Shown: positions 55,543 to 64,000, counted from the stretch's first letter. The stretch: DNA of 64,000 nt from Promethearchaeota archaeon (GCA_014728035.1 WJMJ01000079.1:1-64000); one strand, 5' to 3'. The notes: generated by a model not told the origin, from the letters alone. Translations and numbers: made by a program.

Positions 55543-57183
55543 TCATTCACGTTTAGAAAGTTTATCAGCTCCTAGCCAAAGCATACAAATACCAAAAATC
55601 GGAAGTGCCCACATACTAACCAACAATGAAAGGGCTAAATTAGAATAGACTAATTCTATGTATGAAGCTATAATAATAGCACCTGTGATTCCTAACATGT
55701 TTAGGAAAAGTGACATCAATGAATTCAATTTGAAAGATGAACTCTGTTGATTCTCATAGGTTGGATTCAATGCTGTAATTCCAATTCCTAAAATCGTTCC
55801 TCCAGTGGCTGTAACGAAGATATTGATACAAACCAGAACTGATACAATAAATGAAAAACCAAATAACAATGATGTGATTATCCCTGGTAGTAATGAAACA
55901 GGTATCATTATGATTATTGCTCCGATGCTTCTTGCCCTGATAAATTTCTTTGAACCATTTGGTGATGATTTTAGAATCCAAAGATGATCTTTAGACTCAA
56001 TGAAACCGACCCCACCAATTGTTATTGCAGATATCATTGCTAATGACATATTTACTGTCATTGCCAATATAATAACAATAGAATTCTGAAATTCCATTTC
56101 AGAAAAGAATTCCATATTTAGAAGAAATGGCAGTAGGATTGCAATGAACATTCCGTAAAGAAGTCGAGATATATTATGCGCTTTTCTACCAAAATCTTTG
56201 AGCGCTGTAACTAACAATATACCACCTGCACTTGGATAAATTCTTCTAATCGTCTTGATGAAGATATTCTCTTTTCCAACTGTTACAATTGATTCTGATG
56301 TCAAATCCGATTCAAGTCTAAATATCCGATCAGCACTCATTACCCCTCCAAATACTGACACAATAAAATATATACCAAACAAGATGAGACTAGGCAGAAT
56401 TGTTGACTGTATCATGTTACTCACAGAAATGATGAGTGGATCGTTTATTGGTAATCCAGAGAAGAATAATGTTAGACCTGTTATTACATCAGCTCCCCAT
56501 GTAGCTGGCAAAACCAAAAAGATGTCCAGTCCCATTATAGCTGCCATTTGTGGTGCAAAATACATGAGTCCATATAACGGCAAAAGGAAAAGTAAAACAA
56601 AAATCATACTGAATGCTTTTGCTATATCATCTCCACGTTCAGAATTTCCTAGTTTTGATTGAATTGCGGTGCTGATGACTACTGCTAACCAAAGGGTGGT
56701 CATTGCAAAAAAGAAGATTGTCAGATATATCATTAGACTTCCAATGAATGTGACATGATATACTAGTATGAATGGTGATAGAAAGATTGGTGCAATCATT
56801 AAAGTAAGTATAAGGTAACTAGGTACTTTTCCAATAAACGTACCCAATAATATTTCTCTTGTGGTAACATTGTTGCTAAGCATAATTTCCCATTGTCCGA
56901 TTTTGATGTTTCTGACTGCATATATGATTGGATAGACTAGAAGCATCATCCAGAGTAGGAATATCACTGACCTCATAGCTCCTGGAAATGCAATCATTAA
57001 CAGTCCTTCTACATTTCCAGGTAGTAGTAGAATAATTATCGATTCAATATAGGGAACAATTTGAAATGCCCAAAAAATAGCAAAGATGGAAATAAATCCA
57101 ACCAATGGTTTTCTAAATCCTCTAAATTTTGAGGTTTGGACTAGAAACTCTGCTTTTGCAATTGCTTGCCAATTGCTTGCCAT
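55543..57183 (-). CDS. ABC-2 type exporter permease, large
   Basis: A 546-residue membrane protein with about twelve to fourteen hydrophobic segments, the double-size ABC permease layout. Starts at ATG 57183 with GGAGGAGTTAGTG upstream. The ATPase gene lies directly upstream and ends 3 bases before this start, so the two are one operon. Substrate unknown. Confidence 0.82.
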   Translation of the reverse strand: MASNWQAIAKAEFLVQTSKFRGFRKPLVGFISIFAIFWAFQIVPYIESIIILLLPGNVEGLLMIAFPGAMRSVIFLLWMMLLVYPIIYAVRNIKIGQWEIMLSNNVTTREILLGTFIGKVPSYLILTLMIAPIFLSPFILVYHVTFIGSLMIYLTIFFFAMTTLWLAVVISTAIQSKLGNSERGDDIAKAFSMIFVLLFLLPLYGLMYFAPQMAAIMGLDIFLVLPATWGADVITGLTLFFSGLPINDPLIISVSNMIQSTILPSLILFGIYFIVSVFGGVMSADRIFRLESDLTSESIVTVGKENIFIKTIRRIYPSAGGILLVTALKDFGRKAHNISRLLYGMFIAILLPFLLNMEFFSEMEFQNSIVIILAMTVNMSLAMISAITIGGVGFIESKDHLWILKSSPNGSKKFIRARSIGAIIIMIPVSLLPGIITSLLFGFSFIVSVLVCINIFVTATGGTILGIGITALNPTYENQQSSSFKLNSLMSLFLNMLGITGAIIIASYIELVYSNLALSLLVSMWALPIFGICMLWLGADKLSKRE

Positions 57184-57185
57184 CA

Positions 57186-57956
57186 CTAACTCCTCCAACG
57201 AAGCAAATCTTCTTTGTTTACCTTACTTCCAACAATTTTTAGATATGCATCTTGAAGATTATCTCCTCCCACTTTATCTACCACTTCTTGAGGTGTTCCA
57301 TAGGTTGTAAGAGTACCATTTGATATAATTCCAATAACATCACAGATATCTTCTGCTAAATCTGTCATATGTGTGCATATGAAAAAGGTAGTGTCTGTTT
57401 TTTCTGCCATGGCTCGAATGATCTCTTTTACTAAAGCACTTGCTGCTGGGTCTAATCTTGAAGTCGGTTCATCCAAAAAGACCAGCTGCGGATCATGCAA
57501 AATTGTTGAAGCAACCAATACTTTCTGTTTCATACCAGAACTATAACTCTCAAGCAGGTCATGCTGTCTACCTTCAAGACCTAGTAACAACAAGAGTTTT
57601 TCAATCCGTTTTAACAATCTTTCTCCAACAAAATCATTGAGGGCTCCAATAAACTCAAGAAATTCTACCGCTGAGAGTTTAGAGTAAAGACCCGGAGATT
57701 CAGGTAATAGACCTGTGACTCTTTTGATCTCCTCTCGCTGAGTATATACATCGAATCCACATACTTTCGCTCGTCCATTCGTTGGTAGCAACAGCCCTGC
57801 TAACATTCTTACAGTCGTTGTTTTTCCTGCACCATTAGGTCCGAGATAACCAAATGTAGTCCCTTTTTTTACCTTTAATTCTAAATCTTTGACAGCTTGA
57901 ACTTTCCCAAAGTCCTTTGATAACCACTCTGTTTTGATATCGAAAACTTCTGTCAT
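57186..57956 (-). CDS. ABC transporter ATPase
   Basis: ATPase for the large permease, starting at ATG 57956 (AAAGGGAT upstream). Walker A GPNGAGKTT, signature YSSGMKQK, Walker B LVFLDEP and H-loop CTHMT are visible. The C-terminal segment LTTYGTPQEVVDKVG is typical of export ATPases. Confidence 0.88.
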   Translation of the reverse strand: MTEVFDIKTEWLSKDFGKVQAVKDLELKVKKGTTFGYLGPNGAGKTTTVRMLAGLLLPTNGRAKVCGFDVYTQREEIKRVTGLLPESPGLYSKLSAVEFLEFIGALNDFVGERLLKRIEKLLLLLGLEGRQHDLLESYSSGMKQKVLVASTILHDPQLVFLDEPTSRLDPAASALVKEIIRAMAEKTDTTFFICTHMTDLAEDICDVIGIISNGTLTTYGTPQEVVDKVGGDNLQDAYLKIVGSKVNKEDLLRWRS

Positions 57957-58088
57957 ATTATCCCTTTCACTCAAGAAATTATGGTAAGTTAAGCTTTAGC
58001 ACGAAAATATGCATTTTTCAACACTTTTTTAGACTTTTCGAACAATTAACTACGCTCTTATCCAAAAAGATTTAAGAGGGTGCAAAGG

Positions 58089-58158
58089 CGACTGATTCAA
58101 GTCGGACTCGCAAAAACTGAAATGCGAGCATAACGGAACCCGCACTAGTAGATAGTGC
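58089..58158 (+). promoter_or_regulatory. Three consecutive hairpins in the leader of the coiled-coil gene
   Basis: Perfect stems CGACT/AGTCG (58089-58104), CTCGCA/TGCGAG (58107-58128) and GCACTA/TAGTGC (58142-58158) sit in a row, enclosed by a GGC / GCC pair. They end about 30 bases before the preferred start at 58188. A riboswitch-like leader or a small RNA are both possible; none of the riboswitch classes I know matches clearly. Confidence 0.4.
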
Positions 58159-58187
58159 CAGCAAAACAAGTTCTGAGGTACATATTA

Positions 58188-59129
58188 TTGACAGAAGCGG
58201 CTGAAACCACGTCAGAAGATATTGAGTTCCTTCGGGCCCAGCTACGGGAATTAAAATCCCAAGCTCGTGAAGAATTGGAACAGCTTCGTCGTGACAGAGA
58301 TAAAATGCGTGAATACAAGGGTATTCGCGATGAGCATAATAAAGAAGTTCGAAGTTTAATCGAATCTGTAAAAGCAGAGCGAGAAGAACGAGATCGAATA
58401 AATGAAGAAATAAGTGAAGCTAAGGGTAAGAGAACAGCAATTCATTCCCAGCTTAAAAGTGTCTATGATGAGATTCGTGAATTGAGAAGCAATCTTGTTG
58501 GTAGTCCTTCGACAGACCAGCGAAAACTGATGCGTAGGGTTGATGAACTCGAATGGAAACAACAGACTGAGCAGCTTACGATTGACGAAGAAAGATCTAT
58601 TGTAGAGGAAATTGCTAGAATTGAAGCAAAATTAGTCAAGATTGGTCAAGAAAAAGAAAAACAAGACCGAATCAGTGAATTGCGCAGGTTAGCCCGACGA
58701 TTAAAGGATGAAGCTAGTGAGGCCCATCAGAAAGTACTAGACTTGTCGGAGCAATCCCAAATTCATCATCAAGAAGTTGTGAGAATCCGACCCCAGCTAG
58801 AACAATATAAGAAATCCGCAGACACTGCACATCAGAACTTTGTTGAATGGCTTAAGAAAGTTAAAGCTGGAGAAGCTCAACTCAAAGAAATTCGTGGTAA
58901 GATTGATGAAATCTATGGAAAGCTTCGCAAACAAGATGCAGTTGGTCACCATGACCGGCGAGGCCGCCGAAGAAAACAGAAGATTCAGGAACAAGAACGC
59001 CGTGATGCTGCTCTTGAAAAACTTGAGGCTGGCAAACGACTCACATTTGATGAGTTTATTTTAGCACAACGTGCAGCGACGGATGATAAGAAGAAGGGTA
59101 AGAGTTCCGACGACGATGAAGAAGAGTAA
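58188..59129 (+). CDS. Archaeal coiled-coil protein (COG1340-like)
   Basis: A 313-residue protein that is almost entirely coiled coil (e.g. LRELKSQAREELEQLRRDRD and ERDRINEEISEAKGKR), ending in a basic stretch and acidic tail. It resembles the uncharacterised archaeal coiled-coil family; function unknown. I prefer TTG 58188, about 9 bases after GAGGT, over the ORF-track GTG at 58155, which lies inside the hairpin leader. Confidence 0.7.
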   Translation: MTEAAETTSEDIEFLRAQLRELKSQAREELEQLRRDRDKMREYKGIRDEHNKEVRSLIESVKAEREERDRINEEISEAKGKRTAIHSQLKSVYDEIRELRSNLVGSPSTDQRKLMRRVDELEWKQQTEQLTIDEERSIVEEIARIEAKLVKIGQEKEKQDRISELRRLARRLKDEASEAHQKVLDLSEQSQIHHQEVVRIRPQLEQYKKSADTAHQNFVEWLKKVKAGEAQLKEIRGKIDEIYGKLRKQDAVGHHDRRGRRRKQKIQEQERRDAALEKLEAGKRLTFDEFILAQRAATDDKKKGKSSDDDEEE

Positions 59130-59130
59130 A

Positions 59131-59162
59131 TGAGGTCATTTTGACCTCACACTCTCTTTTCT
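59131..59162 (+). terminator. Hairpin after the coiled-coil gene
   Basis: Perfect 8-bp stem TGAGGTCA / TGACCTCA with a 3-base loop, followed by CACTCTCTTTTCT. Confidence 0.6.
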
Positions 59163-59176
59163 AGGGGGTCATATTT

Positions 59177-60436
59177 TTGAGTAGTGTGAGAGAGAGACCT
59201 GTAAGTAAAAGGTCTGCTTTTCGTATTTTTTACATTTTGGCTATCGGGTCAGGCGTCATGAGAACATTTTCTGTTGCCTTTGATGTGGTAGCCCTTAATA
59301 CTATGTTTTCAGACCCCCTTGCCTTTGGATTTGTATCACAATGGGTTAGTATCTTAGTCACATTCTTTCTAGTTCTGGTTTTGAGTTTCCCCAAAAAAGT
59401 AAATGGCAAAAAGCGATCCTTGGGCTTCTCCGTTGACCCCGATTTCGGTAGAATTTCGCTATTACCTCGGAAACCGATGTTGTATATTATACTCGCTGGA
59501 ATTTTTGCAGGGATCTCTACATATTCGTACTATCTACTGGTGGGTGCAAGTGATGCATCTACAATGCTACCGTATGGGCAACTTGTAATCATCTATCTAC
59601 TTCTGGGTGACTTATTTGCAGAAAAAGATACACCAACAGTAATTGAAATCCAATGTATAATTTCCATTATGCTTGGAGTCTTGTTAGTTGGTGTGACTCC
59701 TGGTGGTTTCGATTTACCTACTCTGTTTATCGTTCTTGTACCAATGAATATTTCTTCAGGGCTAGTGACATTTTACCAGAGAAAGACAAAACGGTATGAG
59801 ATATCACCTGGGCTACGTGTTGATTCGATTAATATGCGTCTCTGGACTCTATTGTTTCTGAATATCACTTACAGTATTTTTGCCATTCCGACCATTCCAA
59901 TCGGGGCTTGGAGTCTAATGGCTGATACATTCAGTTCCACCTTCTGGTTTATGGTTGGATCTTCATTGACGACGTTTTTTGCTTTGGTAATGTATGTACG
60001 TGCATTAGGCCGAGGTACAATGGCTGTAGTTAATTCTCTATCATCCGTTTCTGTCGTGCTTGGCATCCCTCTTACTTTGATTGGAAACCTTTTCGTACCT
60101 GGTGCGTTCGGCACTATCGATGCTGATGCATTCCTTTGGACTATCAAGATATTTGGCGTTATTCTTGTGATGATTGGTGTAGTAGCGTTAGAAGCATCTG
60201 ATGTTCGAGCTATTGTACTTGTTAGAGTGAAACCACAGACTGGAGATATTTTATCAGAGCTGTATGATATCAAAGGCATTCAGCGAGCAGCGGCTATAGC
60301 GGGCACCTATGATTATCTACTCACAGTTAAAAGTAGAAGTCTTGCAAAGACCAGAACGGGAATACTGAAGAAAGTTCAAGCAATACCTGAAGTATACGAT
60401 GTAGAAACCCTAGTAATCTTGAAGGAACACAGATAA
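59177..60436 (+). CDS. EamA-like transporter fused to a RAM (AsnC ligand-binding) domain
   Basis: The first ~340 residues form about ten hydrophobic helices in the drug/metabolite transporter (EamA) pattern, and the last ~75 residues (RVKPQTGDILSELYDIKGIQRAAAIAGTYDYLLTV) match the RAM ligand-binding domain of Lrp/AsnC regulators, on the cytoplasmic side. This is an unusual fusion that may gate transport by an amino acid or similar ligand. TTG start after GGGGGTC. A free RAM protein gene follows 16 bases later. Confidence 0.75.
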   Translation: MSSVRERPVSKRSAFRIFYILAIGSGVMRTFSVAFDVVALNTMFSDPLAFGFVSQWVSILVTFFLVLVLSFPKKVNGKKRSLGFSVDPDFGRISLLPRKPMLYIILAGIFAGISTYSYYLLVGASDASTMLPYGQLVIIYLLLGDLFAEKDTPTVIEIQCIISIMLGVLLVGVTPGGFDLPTLFIVLVPMNISSGLVTFYQRKTKRYEISPGLRVDSINMRLWTLLFLNITYSIFAIPTIPIGAWSLMADTFSSTFWFMVGSSLTTFFALVMYVRALGRGTMAVVNSLSSVSVVLGIPLTLIGNLFVPGAFGTIDADAFLWTIKIFGVILVMIGVVALEASDVRAIVLVRVKPQTGDILSELYDIKGIQRAAAIAGTYDYLLTVKSRSLAKTRTGILKKVQAIPEVYDVETLVILKEHR

Positions 60437-60452
60437 CAAAGGAGGATATGAA

Positions 60453-60701
60453 ATGACAAAAAATGTACAAGCTTACATTCTGATGGATATCGAACTGGGA
60501 AAGACAGACTCTGTAGTTGACAAATTACGAAGTATTGATGAAGCAATCAGAGTGTCAATTACTACAGGAATCTTTGATGTGATTGTTCTGATTGAGGTTC
60601 CTGACTTAGAAGCACTCTATGACATTACAGTCCATAAGATTCATACTATTCCAGGAATCAAACAGACTACCACGGCTGTTATTGAAAAGATGATTGAGTG
60701 A
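60453..60701 (+). CDS. Stand-alone RAM (AsnC ligand-binding) domain protein
   Basis: An 82-residue RAM domain without a DNA-binding part (AYILMDIELGKTDSVVDKLRSI ... GIFDVIVLIEVPDLEALYD). RAM proteins form oligomers and bind small effectors. It is co-transcribed with the EamA-RAM fusion, with a strong AAAGGAGG SD, and may associate with that protein's RAM domain. Confidence 0.82.
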   Translation: MTKNVQAYILMDIELGKTDSVVDKLRSIDEAIRVSITTGIFDVIVLIEVPDLEALYDITVHKIHTIPGIKQTTTAVIEKMIE

Positions 60702-60812
60702 ATATTCCCAATATCTATACTTATTAGCACACTAGATAGGTTCATGGCTGTCAAAATATGATGCTATAATTTGATTGTATTTTGATAATAAAACCATGGT
60801 AAGGTGGTTAAA

Positions 60813-61757
60813 TTGGAAGCAGTAAAATCAAGCAAATTACGGAAGACCTTTGGTGACGTTGTCGCTGTTGATAGTCTTGACCTTAATGTGTCCCCTGGTA
60901 CTATTTTCGGCCTTTTGGGTCCAAATGGTGCAGGTAAAAGTACAACTATTCGTCTAATCTCTACACTATTGTATCCAGATTCAGGAACCGCATCTGTGCA
61001 TTATTTTGATATTCTAGAGGAACCTGTTGCAGTTAGACGTATAACTGGAGTCTTACCTGAAGAAGGAAATCACACCCATTATGATAGTTTAAGTGCATAT
61101 GAGAATTTAGAATATTTTGCGAAGCTCTACGATGTTCCAGAAGATAAAATTCACAGGAGGATTGAAGAACTTCTACAATTTATGGATCTCTGGGATCGGA
61201 AAGACGACAAAGCTGGTGAACTAAGTACAGGAAATCGTCAGCGACTTGCACTATGCCGAGCACTGTTACATGAACCAAAAGTGGTTCTTCTAGATGAACC
61301 TACTTCATCTCTAGATCCCATAGCCGCTAAGAGAGTTAGGGAGTTGATTCTTAATCTCTCGAAGACCTATGGACAGACCTTTTTCATCAATTCACACAAT
61401 CTTGCTGAAGTGCAGAGAGTCTGTGACCAAATTGCTATTATTAATGAAGGAAAGATTTTGATTTCTGGCTCAACAGCTGAACTCCGAGCAACATTACAGA
61501 CTGAACAAGAATATCGTATACGGATAATGGGCGATATTGAGCATGCCAAATCCATTATTGAAGCGGAAGATTTTGTAGAATCTGCGGAAGCAGAGGTTGA
61601 TACAATTGTTGTCATGATAAGAAATCCAATAGAGAACAATTCGGTTCTGATGAAGAGTCTTCTTGATGCTGGAGTTCAAATTATAGAATTTGCTGAAGAA
61701 GAAACTACTTTGGAAGATCTCTATCTTCAAGTTGTAACAGGAGGAGATGTAGAATGA
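60813..61757 (+). CDS. ABC transporter ATPase
   Basis: ATPase of a second simple ABC exporter, from TTG 60813 (6 bases after AGGTG). Walker A GPNGAGKST, signature LSTGNRQR, Walker B VVLLDEP, H-loop NSHNL. The C-terminal region (residues 230-315) is an extra domain with an ACT-like pattern. Overlaps the permease start by 4 bases. Confidence 0.87.
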   Translation: MEAVKSSKLRKTFGDVVAVDSLDLNVSPGTIFGLLGPNGAGKSTTIRLISTLLYPDSGTASVHYFDILEEPVAVRRITGVLPEEGNHTHYDSLSAYENLEYFAKLYDVPEDKIHRRIEELLQFMDLWDRKDDKAGELSTGNRQRLALCRALLHEPKVVLLDEPTSSLDPIAAKRVRELILNLSKTYGQTFFINSHNLAEVQRVCDQIAIINEGKILISGSTAELRATLQTEQEYRIRIMGDIEHAKSIIEAEDFVESAEAEVDTIVVMIRNPIENNSVLMKSLLDAGVQIIEFAEEETTLEDLYLQVVTGGDVE

Positions 61758-62500
61758 GTCTAGAGAAATCTATGGTCGTTGCAAAAACTGATCTTAAAAT
61801 GGCTCTTGATGTACGCTATGTGAAATACAGTATGGTTATAGCTGGAGGCTTTGGTCCAGTAATGGCTATAATCATGGTAGTAGGCTCGTTGCTTTTGGGA
61901 ATTCCTGAATTATTGAGTCTCATGGTATTATATGCATCGTCGATGATTGGTCTATTTGCGATTATGCCTGCTAGTCTAATTGCTGCAAATGCTCTTGTAG
62001 GAGAAAAAGAACAGAGAACTTTGGAACCACTGCTTTGTACACCCCTTACCGATAAGGAACTACTTATGGGAAAAGTTCTTAGTTCCTTGATTCCCAGCAT
62101 GGTGATGATTATTGTAGGTACATTTGCCACCATGATTGCTGCAAATGTGACATTGTTTCTCTTGGAAAAACCATTGATGCTCATTCCCGATATAGCTGGC
62201 TTAGTACTGATATTTGGAGCTGGCCCTCCTATGGTATTAGCTGTTATTGCAGTTATGATTCTTATCAGTGGAAAAGTGACAAGAGTCTATGAAGCTTACC
62301 AAGCTAGTGGCTCAGTCATTTTGGTTTTCTTAATCCCTATGTTTCTCCCACTTGCCAGTATGCAAAATGAGATACTCGACCCTAATGCAGTATGGCTTTC
62401 GGTTTTACTGACAGTGTTGCTAGGGATTGCCCTTATGACCATCACGTGGTTAATCGCCTTTTCGAGGTTCAATAGAAACAATATGGTCCAGCTTGTGTAA
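61754..62500 (+). CDS. ABC-2 type permease
   Basis: A 248-residue membrane subunit with six hydrophobic segments, including ALVGEKEQRTLEPLLCTPLTDKELLMGK, the conserved ABC-2 coupling segment. It is translationally coupled with the ATPase. Likely functions as a homodimer with two ATPase copies. Substrate unknown. Confidence 0.82.
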   Translation: MSLEKSMVVAKTDLKMALDVRYVKYSMVIAGGFGPVMAIIMVVGSLLLGIPELLSLMVLYASSMIGLFAIMPASLIAANALVGEKEQRTLEPLLCTPLTDKELLMGKVLSSLIPSMVMIIVGTFATMIAANVTLFLLEKPLMLIPDIAGLVLIFGAGPPMVLAVIAVMILISGKVTRVYEAYQASGSVILVFLIPMFLPLASMQNEILDPNAVWLSVLLTVLLGIALMTITWLIAFSRFNRNNMVQLV

Positions 62501-62504
62501 ATCT

Positions 62505-62535
62505 AGAGGGGAGCCCCTCTCCCCTTTTATTCTTT
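62505..62535. terminator. Hairpin between convergent genes
   Basis: AGAGGGG / CCCCTCT stem with a 2-base loop, followed on the plus strand by CCCCTTTTATTCTTTTATTC. It may serve both the ABC operon and the carbonic anhydrase gene. Confidence 0.55.
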
Positions 62536-63054
62536 TATTCTCCTTAAGCCGACAGGATATCTTTTGGCAAGGTCTCTATAGGTTTCCTTGAATCTTGTTA
62601 ACTCTTCCATATGTTGTTCCTTTACATCAGTGATTATTTTTGCAGGAATACCAACAGCTATCTTTCTAGCAGGAACTTCAAAATGCTGCTTAACCACTGC
62701 TCCCTCGCCTACCACAGCCCACTCGCCAATCACCGCATAGTCAGAAACAATTGCACCCATACCAATAACAGCATCATCTTTGACCGTTGCATTATGAATA
62801 ATACATCCATGTCCAAGAGTGACATTATTTCCTATTGTTGTAAGCTCATTAGGTCTTGCATGGACTACAACATTGTCTTGCACGCTAGTTCCATTTCCAA
62901 TTAGTATTTCTCCGTAATCTCCCTTTACAACAGCTCCTGGCGCAATATAACACTCTGAACCAACAGTTACTTTTCCAATTACAGATGCGGAATTGCTAAC
63001 ATAACTATTATTTCCAATATTTGGTTTTCGTCCTTCAAACTCGTATATTGTCAT
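62527..63054 (-). CDS. Gamma-class carbonic anhydrase-like protein
   Basis: Left-handed beta-helix (hexapeptide repeat) protein of 175 residues. The three metal-binding His positions are visible as VVVHARP, TLGHGCII and IIHN. Gamma-carbonic anhydrases form trimers and interconvert CO2 and bicarbonate; many relatives have other or unknown activities. ATG start, divergent from the next gene. Confidence 0.85.
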   Translation of the reverse strand: MTIYEFEGRKPNIGNNSYVSNSASVIGKVTVGSECYIAPGAVVKGDYGEILIGNGTSVQDNVVVHARPNELTTIGNNVTLGHGCIIHNATVKDDAVIGMGAIVSDYAVIGEWAVVGEGAVVKQHFEVPARKIAVGIPAKIITDVKEQHMEELTRFKETYRDLAKRYPVGLRRIKE

Positions 63055-63170
63055 GTAAATTCACGTCAAAATATTGCTCATTTGACTTCAAGTATTTATC
63101 CCCCGAAATCTTAAAGATGATAATTCGCATTGTTAATCAATAAATTGACTGCAAATGGGACGTCATATCT

Positions 63171-63566
63171 ATGTCTGAAAAACAAGATGAGAATGTGTAT
63201 CCACTTTTTCCGATTCTGAAAGGGGAATCTGTGGGTGAAAGTGGAGAATTTAGTGGCAGAGTGTACATTGTCCAATCTCCTGATGAGCTTTCTACAGAAT
63301 GGGAAGCAGATCACATTGTTGTGCTACATCATGATTTAGCTAAATATCTAGATGATAATCCTGGAATCTTAGATGATCTGTTTTCCAATGTACGAGCTGT
63401 AATCGCTGAATTTGGCGAGTCAATTAGTGATTTTGCTTCATTTTCTTATGTGCGTGAAGCTATAGGGATTATCAAGGTTCAAGATGCCACACATGTACTG
63501 GAAAATGACATGCATATCCGTGTTGTTGCAGAAGAAAACATTGGCGAGATATTCTTCGTAGATTGA
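63171..63566 (+). CDS. PEP-utilising mobile (phosphohistidine) domain-like protein, degenerate
   Basis: A 131-residue protein whose central and C-terminal parts (GESGEFSGRVYIVQSPDEL ... VRAVIAEFGESISDFASFSYVREAIGI) follow the layout of the swivelling phosphohistidine domain of PEP-utilising enzymes. The usual GGxxSH phosphohistidine site is replaced by GESISD, so the phosphorylatable His is absent, implying a binding or structural role. ATG start. Confidence 0.55.
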   Translation: MSEKQDENVYPLFPILKGESVGESGEFSGRVYIVQSPDELSTEWEADHIVVLHHDLAKYLDDNPGILDDLFSNVRAVIAEFGESISDFASFSYVREAIGIIKVQDATHVLENDMHIRVVAEENIGEIFFVD

Positions 63567-63658
63567 AACTGATATAGACAATCTGAAAATATATTCTAAC
63601 AATTATATTGCAACAAATCTTTATGCTTTATCACTAGTAATTTGTAAATGGGAAGGAT

Positions 63659-64000
63659 ATGACTGAAGATATTGCAGATAATTATGTACCAATTCTTTTT
63701 GATAGAATTTCAATATTGAAACGAATATTGAAGTACATAGCTATTGGGATTCCCCTTTTTTTGGGGTATGCTATCGTTCTACTATTAATTTGTGATGAGA
63801 ATCCAGTACTGTTACTTATTCATCTCTTTCTACAGGTGACTGTAGGATTCTTTGGTATTCGATATACATATACACTAGGTCGTGATACCAGGGCAACAAT
63901 TCACATACTTGATACAACTGAAATCAAATCTTCAGAATTCCAAGACTATGCGATTACCTCAGATAGTATTTCTAAGGTATTCGAGAGGTATCTATCCAAT
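63659..64000 (+). CDS. Membrane protein, 3'-truncated by window edge
   Basis: Not in the ORF track because its stop lies outside. ATG at 63659 with GGAAGG just upstream; 114 codons are visible (MTEDIADNYVPILFDRISI...). Two hydrophobic segments near residues 26-43 and 50-66 follow a short polar N-terminus. Family not recognised from this part. Confidence 0.65.
   Translation, partial: MTEDIADNYVPILFDRISILKRILKYIAIGIPLFLGYAIVLLLICDENPVLLLIHLFLQVTVGFFGIRYTYTLGRDTRATIHILDTTEIKSSEFQDYAITSDSISKVFERYLSN

Noticed and set aside
58094-58104. GATTCAAGTC resembling a tRNA T-loop
   Set aside because: No acceptor, D or anticodon arms can be built around it; the stems there form the three-hairpin leader.
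1-64000. CRISPR array or cas operon near the Cas4-like gene
   Set aside because: No regularly spaced repeats of 24-40 bases and no other cas genes were seen in the window.
1-64000. Insertion sequence or transposase
   Set aside because: No DDE or tyrosine/serine recombinase motif and no terminal inverted repeats were found in any ORF.

Overview
This window is chromosomal DNA from an archaeon, most likely an Asgard archaeon; a Thorarchaeota-type lineage is my guess, not proven. Archaeal markers are topoisomerase VI (both subunits), RadA, an archaeal/eukaryotic-type release factor aRF1, a geranylgeranyl reductase, an archaeal-type PheS/PheT pair, F420 enzymes, and 1L-myo-inositol-1-phosphate synthase. 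Asgard markers are two Ras/Rab-like small GTPases and four roadblock/LC7 domains spread over three loci. Genes are densely packed on both strands. Many start with TTG or GTG behind clear Shine-Dalgarno motifs (AGGTGA, GGAGG), so I moved several starts away from the ORF-track positions.

Layout. 1-2.6 kb: a broken MFS transporter, a phosphoesterase and cofE. 2.8-7.3 kb: the topoisomerase VI operon, in which subunit A carries about 480 extra N-terminal residues with four helix-hairpin-helix (HhH) motifs. 7.4-10.8 kb: an amidohydrolase, a zinc-ribbon/TPR-like protein, a PAP2-like membrane protein and a roadblock protein. 10.9-14.6 kb: a two-ATPase, two-permease ABC operon. 14.7-18.6 kb: radA, geranylgeranyl reductase, purA. 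18.6-21.7 kb: two small GTPases, one coupled to a membrane protein, with a CBS protein between them. 21.8-27 kb: pheST, an ERI-1-like exonuclease and aRF1 with an apparent CTG start. 27-29.6 kb: an MFS transporter followed by a Cas4-like nuclease split into two membrane-anchored halves. 29.7-36 kb: an AbrB-like protein, a DedA-like protein, a CpXC zinc ribbon, inositol-phosphate synthase, an unannotated structured RNA, and a GlcD/GlcF/SCP2 operon. 36-44.3 kb: DUF2085, DegT aminotransferase, HAD phosphatase, clan-CD-like peptidase, a 39-residue small protein, AlkA-like glycosylase, ABC permease, dodecin and a CPBP protease. 44.4-55.5 kb: subtilase, roadblock proteins, a flavodiiron protein, DUF99, HD hydrolase, a BMP-type binding protein, a double winged-helix regulator, glmS and an ATP-grasp ligase. 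55.5-64 kb: an ABC exporter, a coiled-coil protein with a structured leader, an EamA-RAM fusion with a free RAM domain, a second ABC exporter, a gamma-carbonic anhydrase, a degenerate phosphohistidine-type domain, and a membrane protein running off the right edge.

Themes. Genome topology and repair (topo VI, RadA, AlkA-like glycosylase, Cas4-like protein), F420 chemistry (CofE, flavodiiron protein, possibly the ATP-grasp ligase), and a GTPase/roadblock set that may form eukaryote-like membrane-regulatory complexes. No CRISPR array, rRNA, recognisable tRNA or insertion sequence was seen. The most unusual items are the HhH-array topo VI A subunit, the split membrane Cas4-like nuclease, the CTG-started short aRF1, and two unannotated structured RNA regions (about 32749-32963 and 58089-58158).
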